DNA from: Parasponia andersonii
Lineage: Eukaryota; Streptophyta; Magnoliopsida; Rosales; Cannabaceae
Assembly (NCBI GenBank): GCA_002914805.1
Contig: JXTB01000541.1
Coordinates: 39,581 to 103,580 of the forward strand
Direction of reading: 5' to 3'
Length of the DNA stretch: 64,000 nucleotides
The notes beneath the pieces are model-generated. The model was not told the origin of the DNA, made no database searches, and saw only the letters and a list, made by a program, of their open reading frames with translations. The position numbers and the translations under genes are program-made. This document shows positions 1 through 10,415 of the stretch, one piece after another (the stretch's first letter is position 1; each line of letters begins with the position of its first letter).

Positions 1-505
1 ATTACGTGATTAAGCTGAATCTAAGCTAGCTTAGTGTAATTAAACACAGTTCAGTATAATGACTGTCATCTTGTGCTTACCTGGAATGAACATTTTTGAA
101 AATGCTAGAATAAGTACTCAACATTAAATTAAAGCTATTTGATGGGCTAAATGCACAGTGAATTTGGTTCTGAAAAGCATGAAAGATGCATTTTACCGAA
201 AAACTACCATTTGACTAAGTTATCAATAAGTACGGTCTCAATACATGTGCACATAGTATTGCTTTCATAATTATATTCTTTATTCTTTTAGCACACCGAG
301 CTCTCTCTCTAAGGATATTGAACCTTTACACTGCATTGGGACAGTTCAACAATCATTAGTGTAGTAACATGTATGTAAATGCACATAACATAATGAATGA
401 GTATGTTACTACAAAACTAGTATTAACGACTTCTAGATGCCTAATATGCAATTAGAACGTATTTATTATTAGCTTAATATGCATATGAGAATCTTGGGCA
501 CCACA
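1..505 (-). mobile_element. Family A LTR, partial (U3 end; rest lies left of window)
   Basis: This stretch matches 40813-41318 and, in reverse complement, 62493-63000 almost base for base by eye. It ends in GGGCACCACA at 505, which on the minus strand is the LTR start TGTGGTGCCC. It abuts the sequence ACCTATTCGGAGG, which is continuous in the sister LTR at 10930. So this LTR, or the element it bounds, inserted into the left LTR of the Tat element. The other end and target duplication lie outside the window. Confidence 0.85.
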
Positions 506-669
506 ACCTATTCGGAGGAGGTCGCACATAACTCCTGCGATGGAGGTCGCACATAACCTATTCGGAGGAGGTCGCACATAACTTATGTGGTGGAGGTCGC
601 ATGCAACCCTTTTGGATGAGGTCGCATGCAACTTCTGCGACCTGACATAGGATTTTTGACCGCAGAACA
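506..669 (-). mobile_element. Left (3') LTR of the Tat element, first 164 bp
   Basis: It matches 10915-11035 of the 5' LTR (the repeated GAGGTCGCA units and the stretch GACCTGACATAGGATTTT) and ends at 669 in GCAGAACA, the counterpart of GCACAACA at 11035. The remainder of this LTR has been displaced to the left by the family A insertion. The minus-strand sequence just upstream of the LTR start (right of 669) is only moderately purine-rich, a weak polypurine tract. Confidence 0.75.
511..660. repeat. GAGGTCGCA tandem units in Tat LTR
   Basis: Units of about 28-31 bp containing GAGGTCGCA(C/T) followed by ATAAC or GCAAC are repeated. The left LTR has an extra pair of units relative to the right LTR (10912-11020), so copy number changed after integration or in the source RNA. 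Confidence 0.75.
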
Positions 670-1623
670 ATTGCCACCCTAGCTCCATTAGTTCTTTAGG
701 ACAAAATGGAGCTTCCTTTTAATATAAGTGAGTGCAAACTTAAAAAATGCGATGTCACGGCCTAGACTTGAGATCCGTGAAGAGTCGCCAGATCTCAAAT
801 CTCACCTTTCTCAAGATCATGCGCACCTTTTTCTGACAGATGAAAACACGTGTCGCCTTTTCTAAGAAAAATAGCAGAACTCGAGGAGGCTTACGGATAT
901 TGATGATGCCAACTGTCATTTTTAAACTGAATCTTTTCAAATTTCGAAAGATACTGATTTAATTTCGGAAAAAATCAAATCCCGCGTGAACTTCAGCCTT
1001 TAGATCTGAAAATCAAATACCTTGATCTACGGCTGTGATTTAGCAATGCTCAAGGAATAAATATCAGAAATCAATTCGCTTTTGCTTCATTACAGACTCG
1101 TTTTCGATCTTTCTAAAATCTCGAAGTATTTCAGAGCAAACCCTACAGCGCCGTTTCGTTTTTCAGCTCACACAATTCCAGTATCTTCTCCGACAGAGTT
1201 CAGACCATATCTCAATCCCTCCGCTTTCGAAGAAAGGTTAATTCATTCCTTCTCTCCTATTGTTCTTTGTCTGTTCTCGGAAAAACTTACAGTTTCAATT
1301 TCTAGGAATAGAAACACATCCCATATTCGAACGAAGTAGAATGGAAATTTTTTAGATCCCCCTTTACCGGTTCATAGAATAGACTCTTACTAGATAATGG
1401 TCAAAGATAAACTCATGAAAAGAGTTTTTAGGGTCTGATACCCTATTTACTTATTTTTTGACGAACTGCTCGAGCAATTTTTATGAATCCGTAGACCAAT
1501 TAGAAAAAATTCGATGAGCTTGCCTATTAGTACAATCCTAGGGTGAACCCCCGAAATTTACTAGCACATAGTGAAAATCCTTGATGCTCGTATAGGACTA
1601 AATCTATCTATATTTCTTTTCAG
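670..1623 (+). other. Leader region of the antisense gene within the Tat element
   Basis: No convincing protein is seen. A T/C-rich stretch around 1080-1340 resembles a plant 5' untranslated leader. The sequence just before the ATG at 1624 reads TTTCTTTTCAG, a good splice acceptor, so the antisense gene may have an untranslated first exon here. The short ORFs at 755-940, 1082-1339 and 1561-1800 show no family features. Confidence 0.4.
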
Positions 1624-3770
1624 ATGTCTAGTAGTGAGGATTTTAGGGAAGGGAATGCATTTTCTGGAGAATTTGACTCCAGTGTTAGCTCCATAAACCT
1701 CGAAGACTACCTTGAACCAGAACCCGAGGTAGAGATAACAGGGGTCAGGCAAAATAGTCCTCGCATAGGCGACCTCCCTCAGGACGAGTGGCCTTGACAT
1801 ATCAGGGATGTCCCTGCCTTTTCATCAGAATATCAATACATAGAGGGGAACTGGTCATGTACCAACATATGGACGAGCTGCACATCAAACAAGCTAAGCA
1901 AAATTGTGTGCAGCTATAAGATTGTCATCCCTCTTCGCCTGTCCATGGAATTCAACTAACCACACACACCACCACACGAAATTGCTTCTTTTTCTGAAGC
2001 AGTTCTCAAGTGCAGTGTCCACCTCCCACTTCATCCGTACATAAAATCAATTATCAACTACTATGGGGTCGTCCCTTTCCAATTGACTCCTAACACATAT
2101 AGATACATGGTAGGTTTGTACATACTTTACCACAAACTAGGTTTAGACGCCCTTTCTCCTGAAGAGTTCGCTTGGTTTTACCAAGTGAAATCAAACCCGT
2201 CAAATCTTAGCTTCTTTTATGCGAGCAAATGGTCGAACCAGGCAATAAAAACAATCTACAGGATTCGTAACAACATGGGAAAATGGAAAAATCCATTTTT
2301 CCACTTTGACTATATGGATAACGGCTTCTTTCAAAATCCCGGTAAGTAGTTTTCTAATTTATCACCTTGTTCTTTTTTGTTATTTTTATCCTGATCGCAC
2401 TCGCATGTCATTGCAGACAATAGGGAACGGCCCGTACTTTGTAGGGAACAACTCGCAAGGATGTACAAAATCAACGACCTTCCAATCGAGAAATTTGATT
2501 GAAAGGTACTTGGAACTTCCAGGAATCTAGTTGCTTGCGATCTGCTTCCAAAGGGAGCTGCGTTCCTTGATCCCCCTGTCCGTTCGTCCAGACCTTCGAG
2601 CTTGAAGAAAAAGAAGCCAAGGAAAAAGACGATACAGATGCCTCGTCTTCCAGACTTAGGAAACAAAAAACACCTGCCACCCCTCCAGCTTTGGAACCTT
2701 CCTCTCGAGAAACAACATCACCTCCAGCTCCTCAACCAGCTCCTCCACAAGAAGAAGGTAATCATATATACATTTTCTAATTATCATGGTATTATATCAC
2801 CTTGATCACTGACATATCTGTACAGAGATAGTTATCGGTAGCGGCCTGCGAGCACCATCCTCCACTCTCGGGTCCATGGCAAAATCTAAGACACCCGAGA
2901 GCAATCCGTCATCAAAAGGGAAAGAGAAGGTCAACAACTCTAAAAAATGAGAAGTTGCCTTCGAGGACATCCCGGCAAGCTCGCCTCCTCCACAGCCTCA
3001 GACATCAAGCCACTCTAAACTACCCAAAGAGGCTGCCACCTCTTCGAAACTGATCCTGGCAAATAAGGATGAGGAACTCTTTGCGCTCCTCAATAAATTA
3101 CCAGAGAAGGCTGGTATGAGCACAGCCTTCATTGATCGCTTCACTTCCGAGGAGGGTTGGGAGTGGATGAAGCGACGATCTGCCAAGGTCGCTTTTGGTT
3201 CTACGATGAGGATGTTGGCCAATATAAGTACCTTTTTATCCTCTCCTCAAATGTATTATTTCTTGGTATTAATGGTTATATTTTCAGACCGCGGCTACTG
3301 CTGTCCTGATGCACGACCCAATCCTTGAATACTTGGAGAAGGCCGAAAAAGTCGAAGAGATATCCCAAGCATTCGAGAACTCAGAGAAAGCTCAGGAAGA
3401 GAAGAAAAAACCCTTTGACTTGGAGAGGCAGCAACTGCTTGAAGGCCTGGCCAAGGAGAACCTCGAGAAGGAGAACCTCGAGGAGAAAGTCAAAGAGCTC
3501 GAGAAAACCATCTCTGAGCATCCGGATCGCTTGAGGGAGGCGACAACAGAGGCAGTCCACAAAGCTATCAGAGAGTTCAAGGCGACTGAAGTCAAAGAGC
3601 TCGAAGATAAAGCTAGTGACATTGCCTCGTCGACCATCTTTTTTAACATCTTCTGCGAGTATCCAGACTTTGACTTCTCCATCCTTGGTGAGGACGTGGT
3701 CGAGCTTGTCCAGAGTTGGAGGGAGGACACTGCCAAAACTGCGGATGGCAGCACGAGCACTTCCGCATAG
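1624..3770 (+). pseudogene. Antisense extra ORF of Tat element, Transposase_28-like (PF04195 type), intron-containing, decayed
   Basis: From the ATG at 1624 one frame runs to 2341 with two in-frame stops (1795-1797, where the family has Trp, and about 1957). It carries the pattern known from 'putative gypsy type transposon' proteins: PRIGDLPQDEWP, NWSCTNIW, PLHPYI, QLTPNTYRYMVG, then a WKNPFF motif. A donor GTAAGT follows at 2342 with acceptor TTGCAG at 2416. Further likely introns are about 2757-2826 and 3228-3287. The last exon (3288-3770) encodes a Lys/Glu-rich coiled coil, then YPDFDFSILGEDVVELVQSW and a stop at 3770. The function of these proteins is unknown. Two stops and a probable frameshift near 2500 say this copy is dead. 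Exon borders are inferred by eye. Confidence 0.7.
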
Positions 3771-4486
3771 TAAAACTTGTATATTTTTTTTAATTACTTT
3801 TAGAACAATGCAGGCTTGGTCCCCCTTCCTCTCTGCTTATGTACGAGTGCCAAAATTCTTTAATGAATATTATTTTTTCCCTGTCAGATTCCTGCAAAAT
3901 AATGAAAACACAACACTAATTTTAACTAAGTAGTCAATCACTACGTGACTGATCAGCACGCTTTTTGCGATTTGAATCCAACTAACTTAAAACGAGTTTT
4001 AAGTATTAGGATAGGTTAGGTCGCTTAAGAAAACAGCAAATACGAGTGATACAAACTCAAACTGTTTTTCAAAAGTTCTATGGCAAAATAGGATATAGCA
4101 ATATATCATATCGAACAATGAATGTTTGGCTTAGTTAATTTTTTGTTCGAGGAAGGAAATTGCATAATACGACATGCTAAGGCATGAAGCGAGGAGAAAA
4201 TCCTAGGATTTTAAGGAATTTCAGATACTTTGATGATCTAAAACTCCGTCTCCTCTAAATAGACGTTTTGCATAGTCCCTTAGGAAATAAGTAGGAGATA
4301 ATATTCTGATCCCACTACCCCCCGAGTTTTATGGTGTTCGAAAACTGCTATAAAACTATAAGAGATGAACCAAATGAAGTTGAAGTAATAGCCGAAGAAA
4401 TATTATTGACGAACGACATCGGATGATGAAATAATGAAGATACAGGAAACAGTTGAAATCACATGGAAGATAAACATGAAGATTCA
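3771..4486. other. Spacer between the antisense gene and the end of Tat pol
   Basis: Both genes end toward this 716-bp spacer: the antisense ORF from the left and pol from the right. It is AT-rich and would hold the terminators of both convergent units. No ORF, repeat or RNA gene is recognised. Confidence 0.5.
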
Positions 4487-5587
4487 TTAATAATAACGAC
4501 GAAGTTGTTCTATATTCCAAGCATGTTCGATCTTTGGTCCACCGATGCGAGCTAGGTTGTATGTCCCAGGTCGAATGATGTTATCAATAACATAAGGACC
4601 TTCCCAGGAAGGTCCAAATACGCCAGCACCATGCTTTTTATTATTAGGTAGAACTCTTCGAAAGACAAGAACACAAACTTCAAAATGTCTACTTTTGGCT
4701 TTGGAGTTATAATGTCAAGTAGTGCGCTATTGATATGATGCAATTCGAAGTTAAGATTGTTCACACCGTTCTTCTAAAAAATCGAGTTCAATTATCAGTA
4801 ATACATCATTCTGATTTTGCTCATAAACAGATCGCCGTAGAGAGCCCGCACCAATTTCAACTGGGATCATTGCTTCATATCCATAAGCTAAAGAGAATGG
4901 ACTCTCTCTAGTAGTGGTTCGTTGAGTGGTGTGATAAGCCCATAAAACTTCTGGAAGTACTTCTGGCCAAGCTCTTTTATGCTCCTCCAGCTTTGTCTTT
5001 ATATTCTGTTTAAGTATTTTGTTTAGCACTTCGACCTGCCCAATAGCTTGCGGATGAACAACAGCAAAGAAACTCTTCTTGATGCCCAAGTTATCATAGA
5101 AGTCAAGGAACTCATCACAGTCGAATTGTTTCCCATTATCAGAAATTATAGTATGCGGTATACCATAATGGCAGATTATAGATTTGTAAACAAAATCTAT
5201 CATCTTCTTTGTGGAAATGGTGCTTAAGGCCTCAGCTTCTGCCCATTTTGTGAAATAATCGACTGCGACCACCGCATACTTCAAACCACCTCATGCTAAT
5301 GGAAGCATCCTGATAATATCAATTCCCCAAACAGCAAATGGCCATAGACTAGTCATTGTAGTTAAAGGAACATGTGGTTTTCTAGGAGTAGTCGCAAATC
5401 ATTGACATTCATCACACCTCCTTGCAAATTCCAATGTATCCTTCTTCATAGTCGGCCAAAAATACCCTTGTCGAAGAATCTTGTTTGCAAGTGCTTGCCC
5501 CCCAGAATGATTTCCATATATTCTTTCATGAATTTCCCTCATAATATAGCGTGCTTTTTCATCATTGACACATAATAATAATGGCAA
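4487..5587 (-). pseudogene. Tat integrase
   Basis: On the minus strand the N-terminal zinc-binding region (5587-5399) keeps the H-H-C-C pattern: HERIYGNH, then CDECQ at its end. The catalytic core (5284-4751) keeps the expected acidic triad: D in AVDYFTKWAEAE, D in IISDNGKQF, and E in GQVEVLNK. HPQA is followed by I where the family usually has N. The C-terminal part continues in another frame from about 4690 (GPSWEGPYVI, then RPGTYNL) to a stop at 4487. Stops between 5399 and 5284 and a frameshift near 4751 break the reading frame. Integrase would insert the cDNA into host DNA. Confidence 0.85.
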
Positions 5588-5650
5588 GCTAAAACTCCTT
5601 CGATAAAGCTTCTCATCATGGATGATATAGCGGGCTGCCTTTATGCAGAG

Positions 5651-6340
5651 TCACTTTGCATCGTCTTTCCTATCAGGAAGATCGCCATTTTGTATATATC
5701 GCATTATAGGATCCATCCACGATGGTTTTTTGTCAACTAGCATAGTTACTTGGGATTCCACCTCGATGCTTGGCGATACAAGAAATTCAACAGGAACAAC
5801 CTTCAACAACTCTGCATCTTTCGTTGAAGTGAGCTTAGCAAGTGCATCCGCCCGGGTATTTTCAATGTGAGGAAGAAGCTGAATGTTATAAGCGGTGAAT
5901 GTTACGAACAATTGTTGTACCTTCTGCAAATAGGCCCTCATTCTCTCCCCTCTTGCTTGGTAATTGCCCTTAACCTAAGAAACAACCAGCTGGCAGTTGT
6001 TGTACACTTGAATCATCTCGGCCTTCATTTCCTGTGCAAGCTTTAGCCCAGCTATCAGTGCTTCATATTCAACCTCATTATTCGACACTGGGAACTTAAA
6101 GCAAAGCGCACAATGAATGTTGTGCCCTTAAGGACTGATTAAAACTAGGCCCGCACTTGCTCCATTTTCATTCGATGACCCATCAACATATAGTTTCCAC
6201 AACCTTGATGTATCTGAAGCAGGTTTTTCGAGTACTCCTGTGGGAAGATCGACATCATATGTAAATTCTGCAATAAAATCTGCGAGGGTCTGACCCTTTA
6301 TGGCAATACGAGGTTGAAAATTGATGTCAAATTGACTCAA
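5651..6340 (-). pseudogene. Second (archaeal-type) RNase H domain and linker of Tat pol
   Basis: The minus strand shows ADFIAEF, then LWKLYVDGSSNENGASAGLVL near 6200-6130, the start of an RNase H fold with the first catalytic Asp in YVDGSS. The later part (5941-5651) contains NTRADALAKLTS, the usual end of this domain, and a linker ending before the integrase zinc region. A stop near 6128 and other breaks separate the parts. Presence of this second RNase H after the normal one is the main reason for the Tat assignment. Confidence 0.8.
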
Positions 6341-6349
6341 TTCAACAGC

Positions 6350-6736
6350 CTATTTAAGCAGCCATCCTGATGCCTCAGGTTTTTGTAGAACCTGTTTCAA
6401 TGGGAAATTCATAAAAACCGTGATGGAGTGAGCATGAAAGTAAGGTCGAAGCTTTCTTGATGCGATAACGAGCACTAACACCAATTTCTCCATCTCTGGA
6501 TACCTAGTTTCGGCATCAAGTAATCTTTTACTTACATAATAGATAGGTCGCTGTATATTTTCCTCCTCGCAAATTAATTCAGCACTCGTTGCATATTTGG
6601 AAACAGTGATATATAAGCATAATTCTTCTCCTAGGTTTGGCTTCAACAAGAGTGGAGGAGAACCTAAGTGCTTTTTCAACTCTTGAAATGCCTGCTCGCA
6701 TTCTTTCGTCCATTCGAACCTCTTTGATCCTTTCAA
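6350..6736 (-). pseudogene. Tat RNase H domain
   Basis: The minus-strand frame has FEWTKECEQAFQELKKHL, PPLLLKP, the RNase H start LYITVSKYATSAEL (the first Asp expected in 'LYLAVS'-type Tat members is often absent, as here), IYYVSKRLLDAETRYPEMEKL and FLHAH-like PYFHAHSI. It directly follows the RT but in a separate frame. It normally removes the RNA template after reverse transcription. Confidence 0.8.
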
Positions 6737-7684
6737 TACTTCAAAGAAAGGTTGGCATTTATCAATTGATCTGGATACAAACCGACTCAGTGCAGCTACT
6801 CTTCCTGCTAGGCTCTACACATCCTTGGGTTTATGAGGAGATTGCATATCAATCAACGCTTGTATCTTCTGAGGGTTTGTTTCAATACCTCGCTGATTGA
6901 CCATAAAACCCAAAAATTTTCCAGATCCTACCCCGAACGCACACTTCTGGGGATTCAGCTTCATTTGATATTTCTGGAGAATCTTGAACATCTCATCAAG
7001 GTACTTGATGTGATCTTCGGCTTTCTCCGACTTCACCAACATGTCGTCGACGTATACCTCCATTGTCTTACCAATTTGTTTTGCAAACATCATATTGACA
7101 AGATGCTGGTAGGTCGCTCCTGTGTTGACAAGTCCGAAGGGCATCTTTTTATAGCAGTATAATCCTTGATCTGTGATGACCAAGGTATGCTCCTCATCTA
7201 GCTCGTATATGGGGATTTGATTATACCCAGAATATGCGTCCATGAAACTTAAGAGTTCATGCCCCGATGTCGCATCTACAAGCTGGTTGATTCTCGGAAG
7301 AGGGAAGCTGTCCTTCGGGCATGCTTCATTGAGATCGGTGGAATCGATACACGTTCTCCACTTCCCATTGGGTTTCTTCACCAAAACTGGGTTTGCAAGC
7401 CAGTCAGGGTAAAAAGATTCTCTTATAAATCCAATTTCGAGCAGCTTCTCCTCCTCTTCTTTTAACGCGACGTAGCGCTCTGGATTCATAGCTCTTCTTT
7501 TTTGCCATACAGGCTTCTTTGTCGGATCTATGTTAAAACAGTGGTATATGATCCCCGAATCGATCCATACCATGTCCGAATGTCGCCACGCGAAGACATC
7601 CAAGTTAGATTTTAGAAAAGCGACCAACGATGCTCGCACAGACTCTTGAATCTTCATTCCAATCTTTAAAGTCTTAGAAGACAT
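6737..7684 (-). pseudogene. Tat reverse transcriptase
   Basis: A 289-residue open stretch (7684-6815) keeps the RT core: GFIRESFYPDWLANPVLVKK, WRTCIDSTDLNEACPKD, FMDAYSGYNQI, MPFGLVNTGATYQHLVN, and the active site VYVDDMLVKS with both Asp residues. Following the core is CAFGVGSGKFLGFMVNQRGIE. The frame breaks near 6815, before the connection to RNase H. Upstream it meets the N at 7685, and the spacer that normally links protease to RT is missing. This is the best preserved part of the element. Confidence 0.9.
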
Positions 7685-7685
7685 G
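7685..7685. other. Ambiguous base N, probable assembly gap or join
   Basis: A single N sits between the protease-linker frame and the RT frame. Tat polyproteins normally have a short acidic linker here that is not present on either side, so a few tens of bases may be missing. Confidence 0.7.
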
Positions 7686-8448
7686 NAGTTCTGACCTCTT
7701 CGTCTATTCCCCGAGGATCAAAGTCTTCGCTGGTCATTTCGATTGATGCTTTAACTGACGGTTTGACTGGCGCTTTGTCTGATGACTCAACTGAAGCTTC
7801 GACTGACGCTTTGTCCGACGACTCAACTGAAGCTTCGACTGACGCTTTGCTCGATGCTTCGACTGACGCTTCCTCTAGTAGCTGGACCATCATTGTGCGA
7901 GGCGTCACATCCTTTGCTGCGAGTTTCAACGAGTTGTTATAACAAGTCCTCGCATCATATTGGTTTCCTCGCACCTCGCCTACCCCGTGTTGGGTCGGGA
8001 ATTTCATAGTGAAATGGTAGATTGAAGTGACGGCTCGAAGTTCCCTCAGTATCAGTCTTCCCAGCATAGCATTGAATGCAGAGGGGCAATCTACCACCAA
8101 AAATTGGGTCATTATCATTGAAACCCTTGGATAGGTTCCAACGTTGACCATTAATTCAATCATGCCTATAGGCATCAGGCTGTCACCAGTGAAACCATAG
8201 AGTGGAGTGATGGTAGGCTTCAAGTTGCTCTCATTCAACCCCATCTTCTTAAAGGCGACGTAGTACAGGATGTCCACAGCATTCCCGTTATCAACCAATA
8301 CTCGCCACAACTTTGTGCTTCCATAATTAATTTTTATGACCAATACATCATTATGCGGATAATGGACTTCCCTTGCGTCCTGTTCTATGAAGGTAATGTC
8401 CATGTCCGGTACTCGTTGAAGCTTGCATGGTCGCTGCTCAAGATGCAT
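7686..8448 (-). pseudogene. Tat protease and Ser/Ala/Glu-rich linker
   Basis: The minus-strand frame has the retropepsin core WRVLVDNGNAVDIL (the Tat family normally uses a D-N-G active site here, so Asn is not itself a defect), then LYGFTGDSLMPIGMIEL and FNAMLGR, the second half of the protease. After about residue 190 comes a low-complexity linker with repeated KASVEASVESSD. The frame ends at the N at 7685. The protease would process Gag-Pol. Confidence 0.8.
7745..7875. repeat. 36-bp coding minisatellite in protease linker
   Basis: The unit containing GATGACTCAACTGAAGC and TTCGACTGACGCTTTG repeats at a 36-bp spacing, giving a 12-residue protein repeat (SVEASVESSDKA) with a shorter third unit. 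Its third-position differences (TCTGATGAC against TCCGACGAC) show the copies are not brand new. Confidence 0.75.
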
Positions 8449-10353
8449 GACGTTAGTTAATGGCTATTGTCGAGCTTCTCGTGCATACCTGTCTTGAGCC
8501 CTTTTTGAATCTCCGCCAATATGTGGTCCTCTAAAGATAGTTCGGACTTCGCGTTGAATTTCTGGAGGTCGCTGTTAGTTTTCTTCTCACCTTTCGTCAT
8601 TCTACCTGGTGTACTACCGCAGTCGCCCCTCTTGAATCAGTCTTTCAATTACATCCCTCAGGGCATAGCAATTATTGGTATTATGTCCAATATCATTGTG
8701 ATACCGGCAGAACTTGTTGGGGTTGCGCTTTGCCCTGTCCCACTTCATTGGTTCCGGTTGATGGTATCACTCCTTCTGGTTTGTGACCGCATAGATATGA
8801 TCTATGGGCGCATTTAACTCAGTGTGATTGTTGAACCGCATTGGAGCTCTTGAAATCTCCTGCTTTTTGGGTTTAGGCTGATTCTCCGTCAACTGTTCAT
8901 TACTCCTTTTATTTTTCTTATTACCGTTATTGCTGGTTATGATCGCATCTTTAGTTGCATCTTTCCTTCCTTCTTTCTTTGTCTTTTAAAGATTTTCACG
9001 CGAAGATTCTACCCTCAGATGCCGACCAACCCTTCTTCAGAAGCCTTCTAGAGTTCTATATTCTTGCTCAAGTAATTCCTCCCAGAGTTTAGTTTCTGGT
9101 CATACCCCAGCCATCATGAGAGTTAAAACTCCTCCTTCAGGTGAGTTATTGACCTTTGCTAACTCTGAGGTGAATCGATTGAGATAAGATCGTAGAGTTT
9201 CCTCTGGACCTTGCCGAATTGTAGACAAGCTAACAAGTGGAGTAGTGAAATTCTTTGCAGCTTGGAATTGTCTAAAGAACGCCGTCTGAAGTTGTTGCCA
9301 GGACGAGATTGAGCCAGATTTGAGTCCTCAGAATCACTTCTTTGCTGCTCCTGAGAGAGTTACAGCAAAACATCTGTAGCATGTATGATCATTGACACGA
9401 TGGAGTTCCATCAAGTCACTGAAGTGATCCATATGATCCTGTGGATTAGTTTTCCCATCAAAAGTGTTTATAGTGGGAAGTCTGAATCCAGTAGGTAGGG
9501 CAGCAGCTCCAGCTTCCTCGCTGAATGGCGATTGACGATATCCATCAGTGAGCTCATCGTCTTAACCAACAAATGCATCTAATGCGATCCTTAAATTGTG
9601 AACATTGATGTTGGGAGGGAGAGCATTATCTCTTGCTGGTGGCAAGGGCGGCCTTTGATCGTTATCTCAATGTATGGCGGGTTGGTCAGGTAGAGTCTCC
9701 TGCAATCTGTGAGAGGAATCTAGCGAAATAGTGCGACGAGACCGGCTTTGGTCATTATGATGCTATACGGATCATTCATGGCTACGTCGCCACTCCAAGT
9801 ATTGTCTTAGGTCTGTAGGATCTTGTCTCGACTCTCTGCTGATTCTTTCAAAGATGCTTCTTGATGGTCATTTTCATTCGTTGCTCAAGCAATCTTGACT
9901 ATTAGTGGATTTGCGAGAAGGTTGTCCACAATCATGGTTAGTACTTGAACTCTCTATACTAGATTCTGGAGGCAAGTTTGCGACTTTGCCTTTTCCTTTG
10001 GAGATGCGATCTTCATAATGCTTTTGCTGGGTTCTTGGCTGGTCGCGTCTCCTTGTCTCTAGAATCTGTATTCCCTTCTCAGGTAGTTGAGCAGGATGTT
10101 CTTTAGGACGTTTGTGCTGTGGTAGGGTCACCATCTGTCTTTCAGTAAGTCGTCGTAGAGTGTCATTGATCTGGTTAGTGATTTGCTGAAGGTTCACTAG
10201 TGTCTCCTCCAAGTGATCCTGTCTCTAAGCAAGGTTTTCTAATGCAGTCATGGTAGGCTGATCCTAAGCAGGGTCTGCCTATGTAGCAACAGTGCTTTGG
10301 GGTTAGTTTTGACTAGTTCCGGTGACTCTGGTAGTGTTTCTGGTGTTTGCCAT
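8449..10353 (-). pseudogene. Tat gag, decayed
   Basis: The likely start is the ATG at 10353, reading MANTRNTTRVTGTSQ and then a stop. The N-terminal part resumes at 10212-9874 (a helical stretch followed by an RRDQ-rich linker). The capsid-like retrotransposon gag core is visible across 9600-9000 in broken frames: INTFDGKTNPQDH, SDLMELHRVNDH, SISSWQQLQTAFFRQFQ, then SELAKVNNSPEGG. Many in-frame stops are TAA or TAG where CAA/CAG (Gln) would be expected. Gag would form the particle in which reverse transcription happens. Confidence 0.75.
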
Positions 10354-10396
10354 TATTAAAAAAGTGAAATTTGACAAACTGTTTTGGACGGAATAG

Positions 10397-10415
10397 CCCT
10401 CCTTCTAGCACTAAT
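10397..10415 (-). other. Putative primer binding site of the Tat element
   Basis: Directly inside the 5' LTR, the minus strand reads ATTAGTGCTAGAAGGAGGG. Related elements carry a TGGCGCTAGAAGG-like site at this place, so this copy probably has two substitutions. I do not assign the tRNA. Confidence 0.45.

Noticed and set aside
511..660. CRISPR-like array from the GAGGTCGCA repeats
   Set aside because: Units are adjacent and degenerate, without unique spacers, in a plant LTR; CRISPR does not apply.
3392..3760. Minus-strand ORF of 122 codons
   Set aside because: Ser-rich shadow of the coiled-coil exon of the antisense gene.
7782..8009. Plus-strand 75-codon ORF with a Leu/Thr repeat
   Set aside because: Shadow of the protease linker minisatellite.
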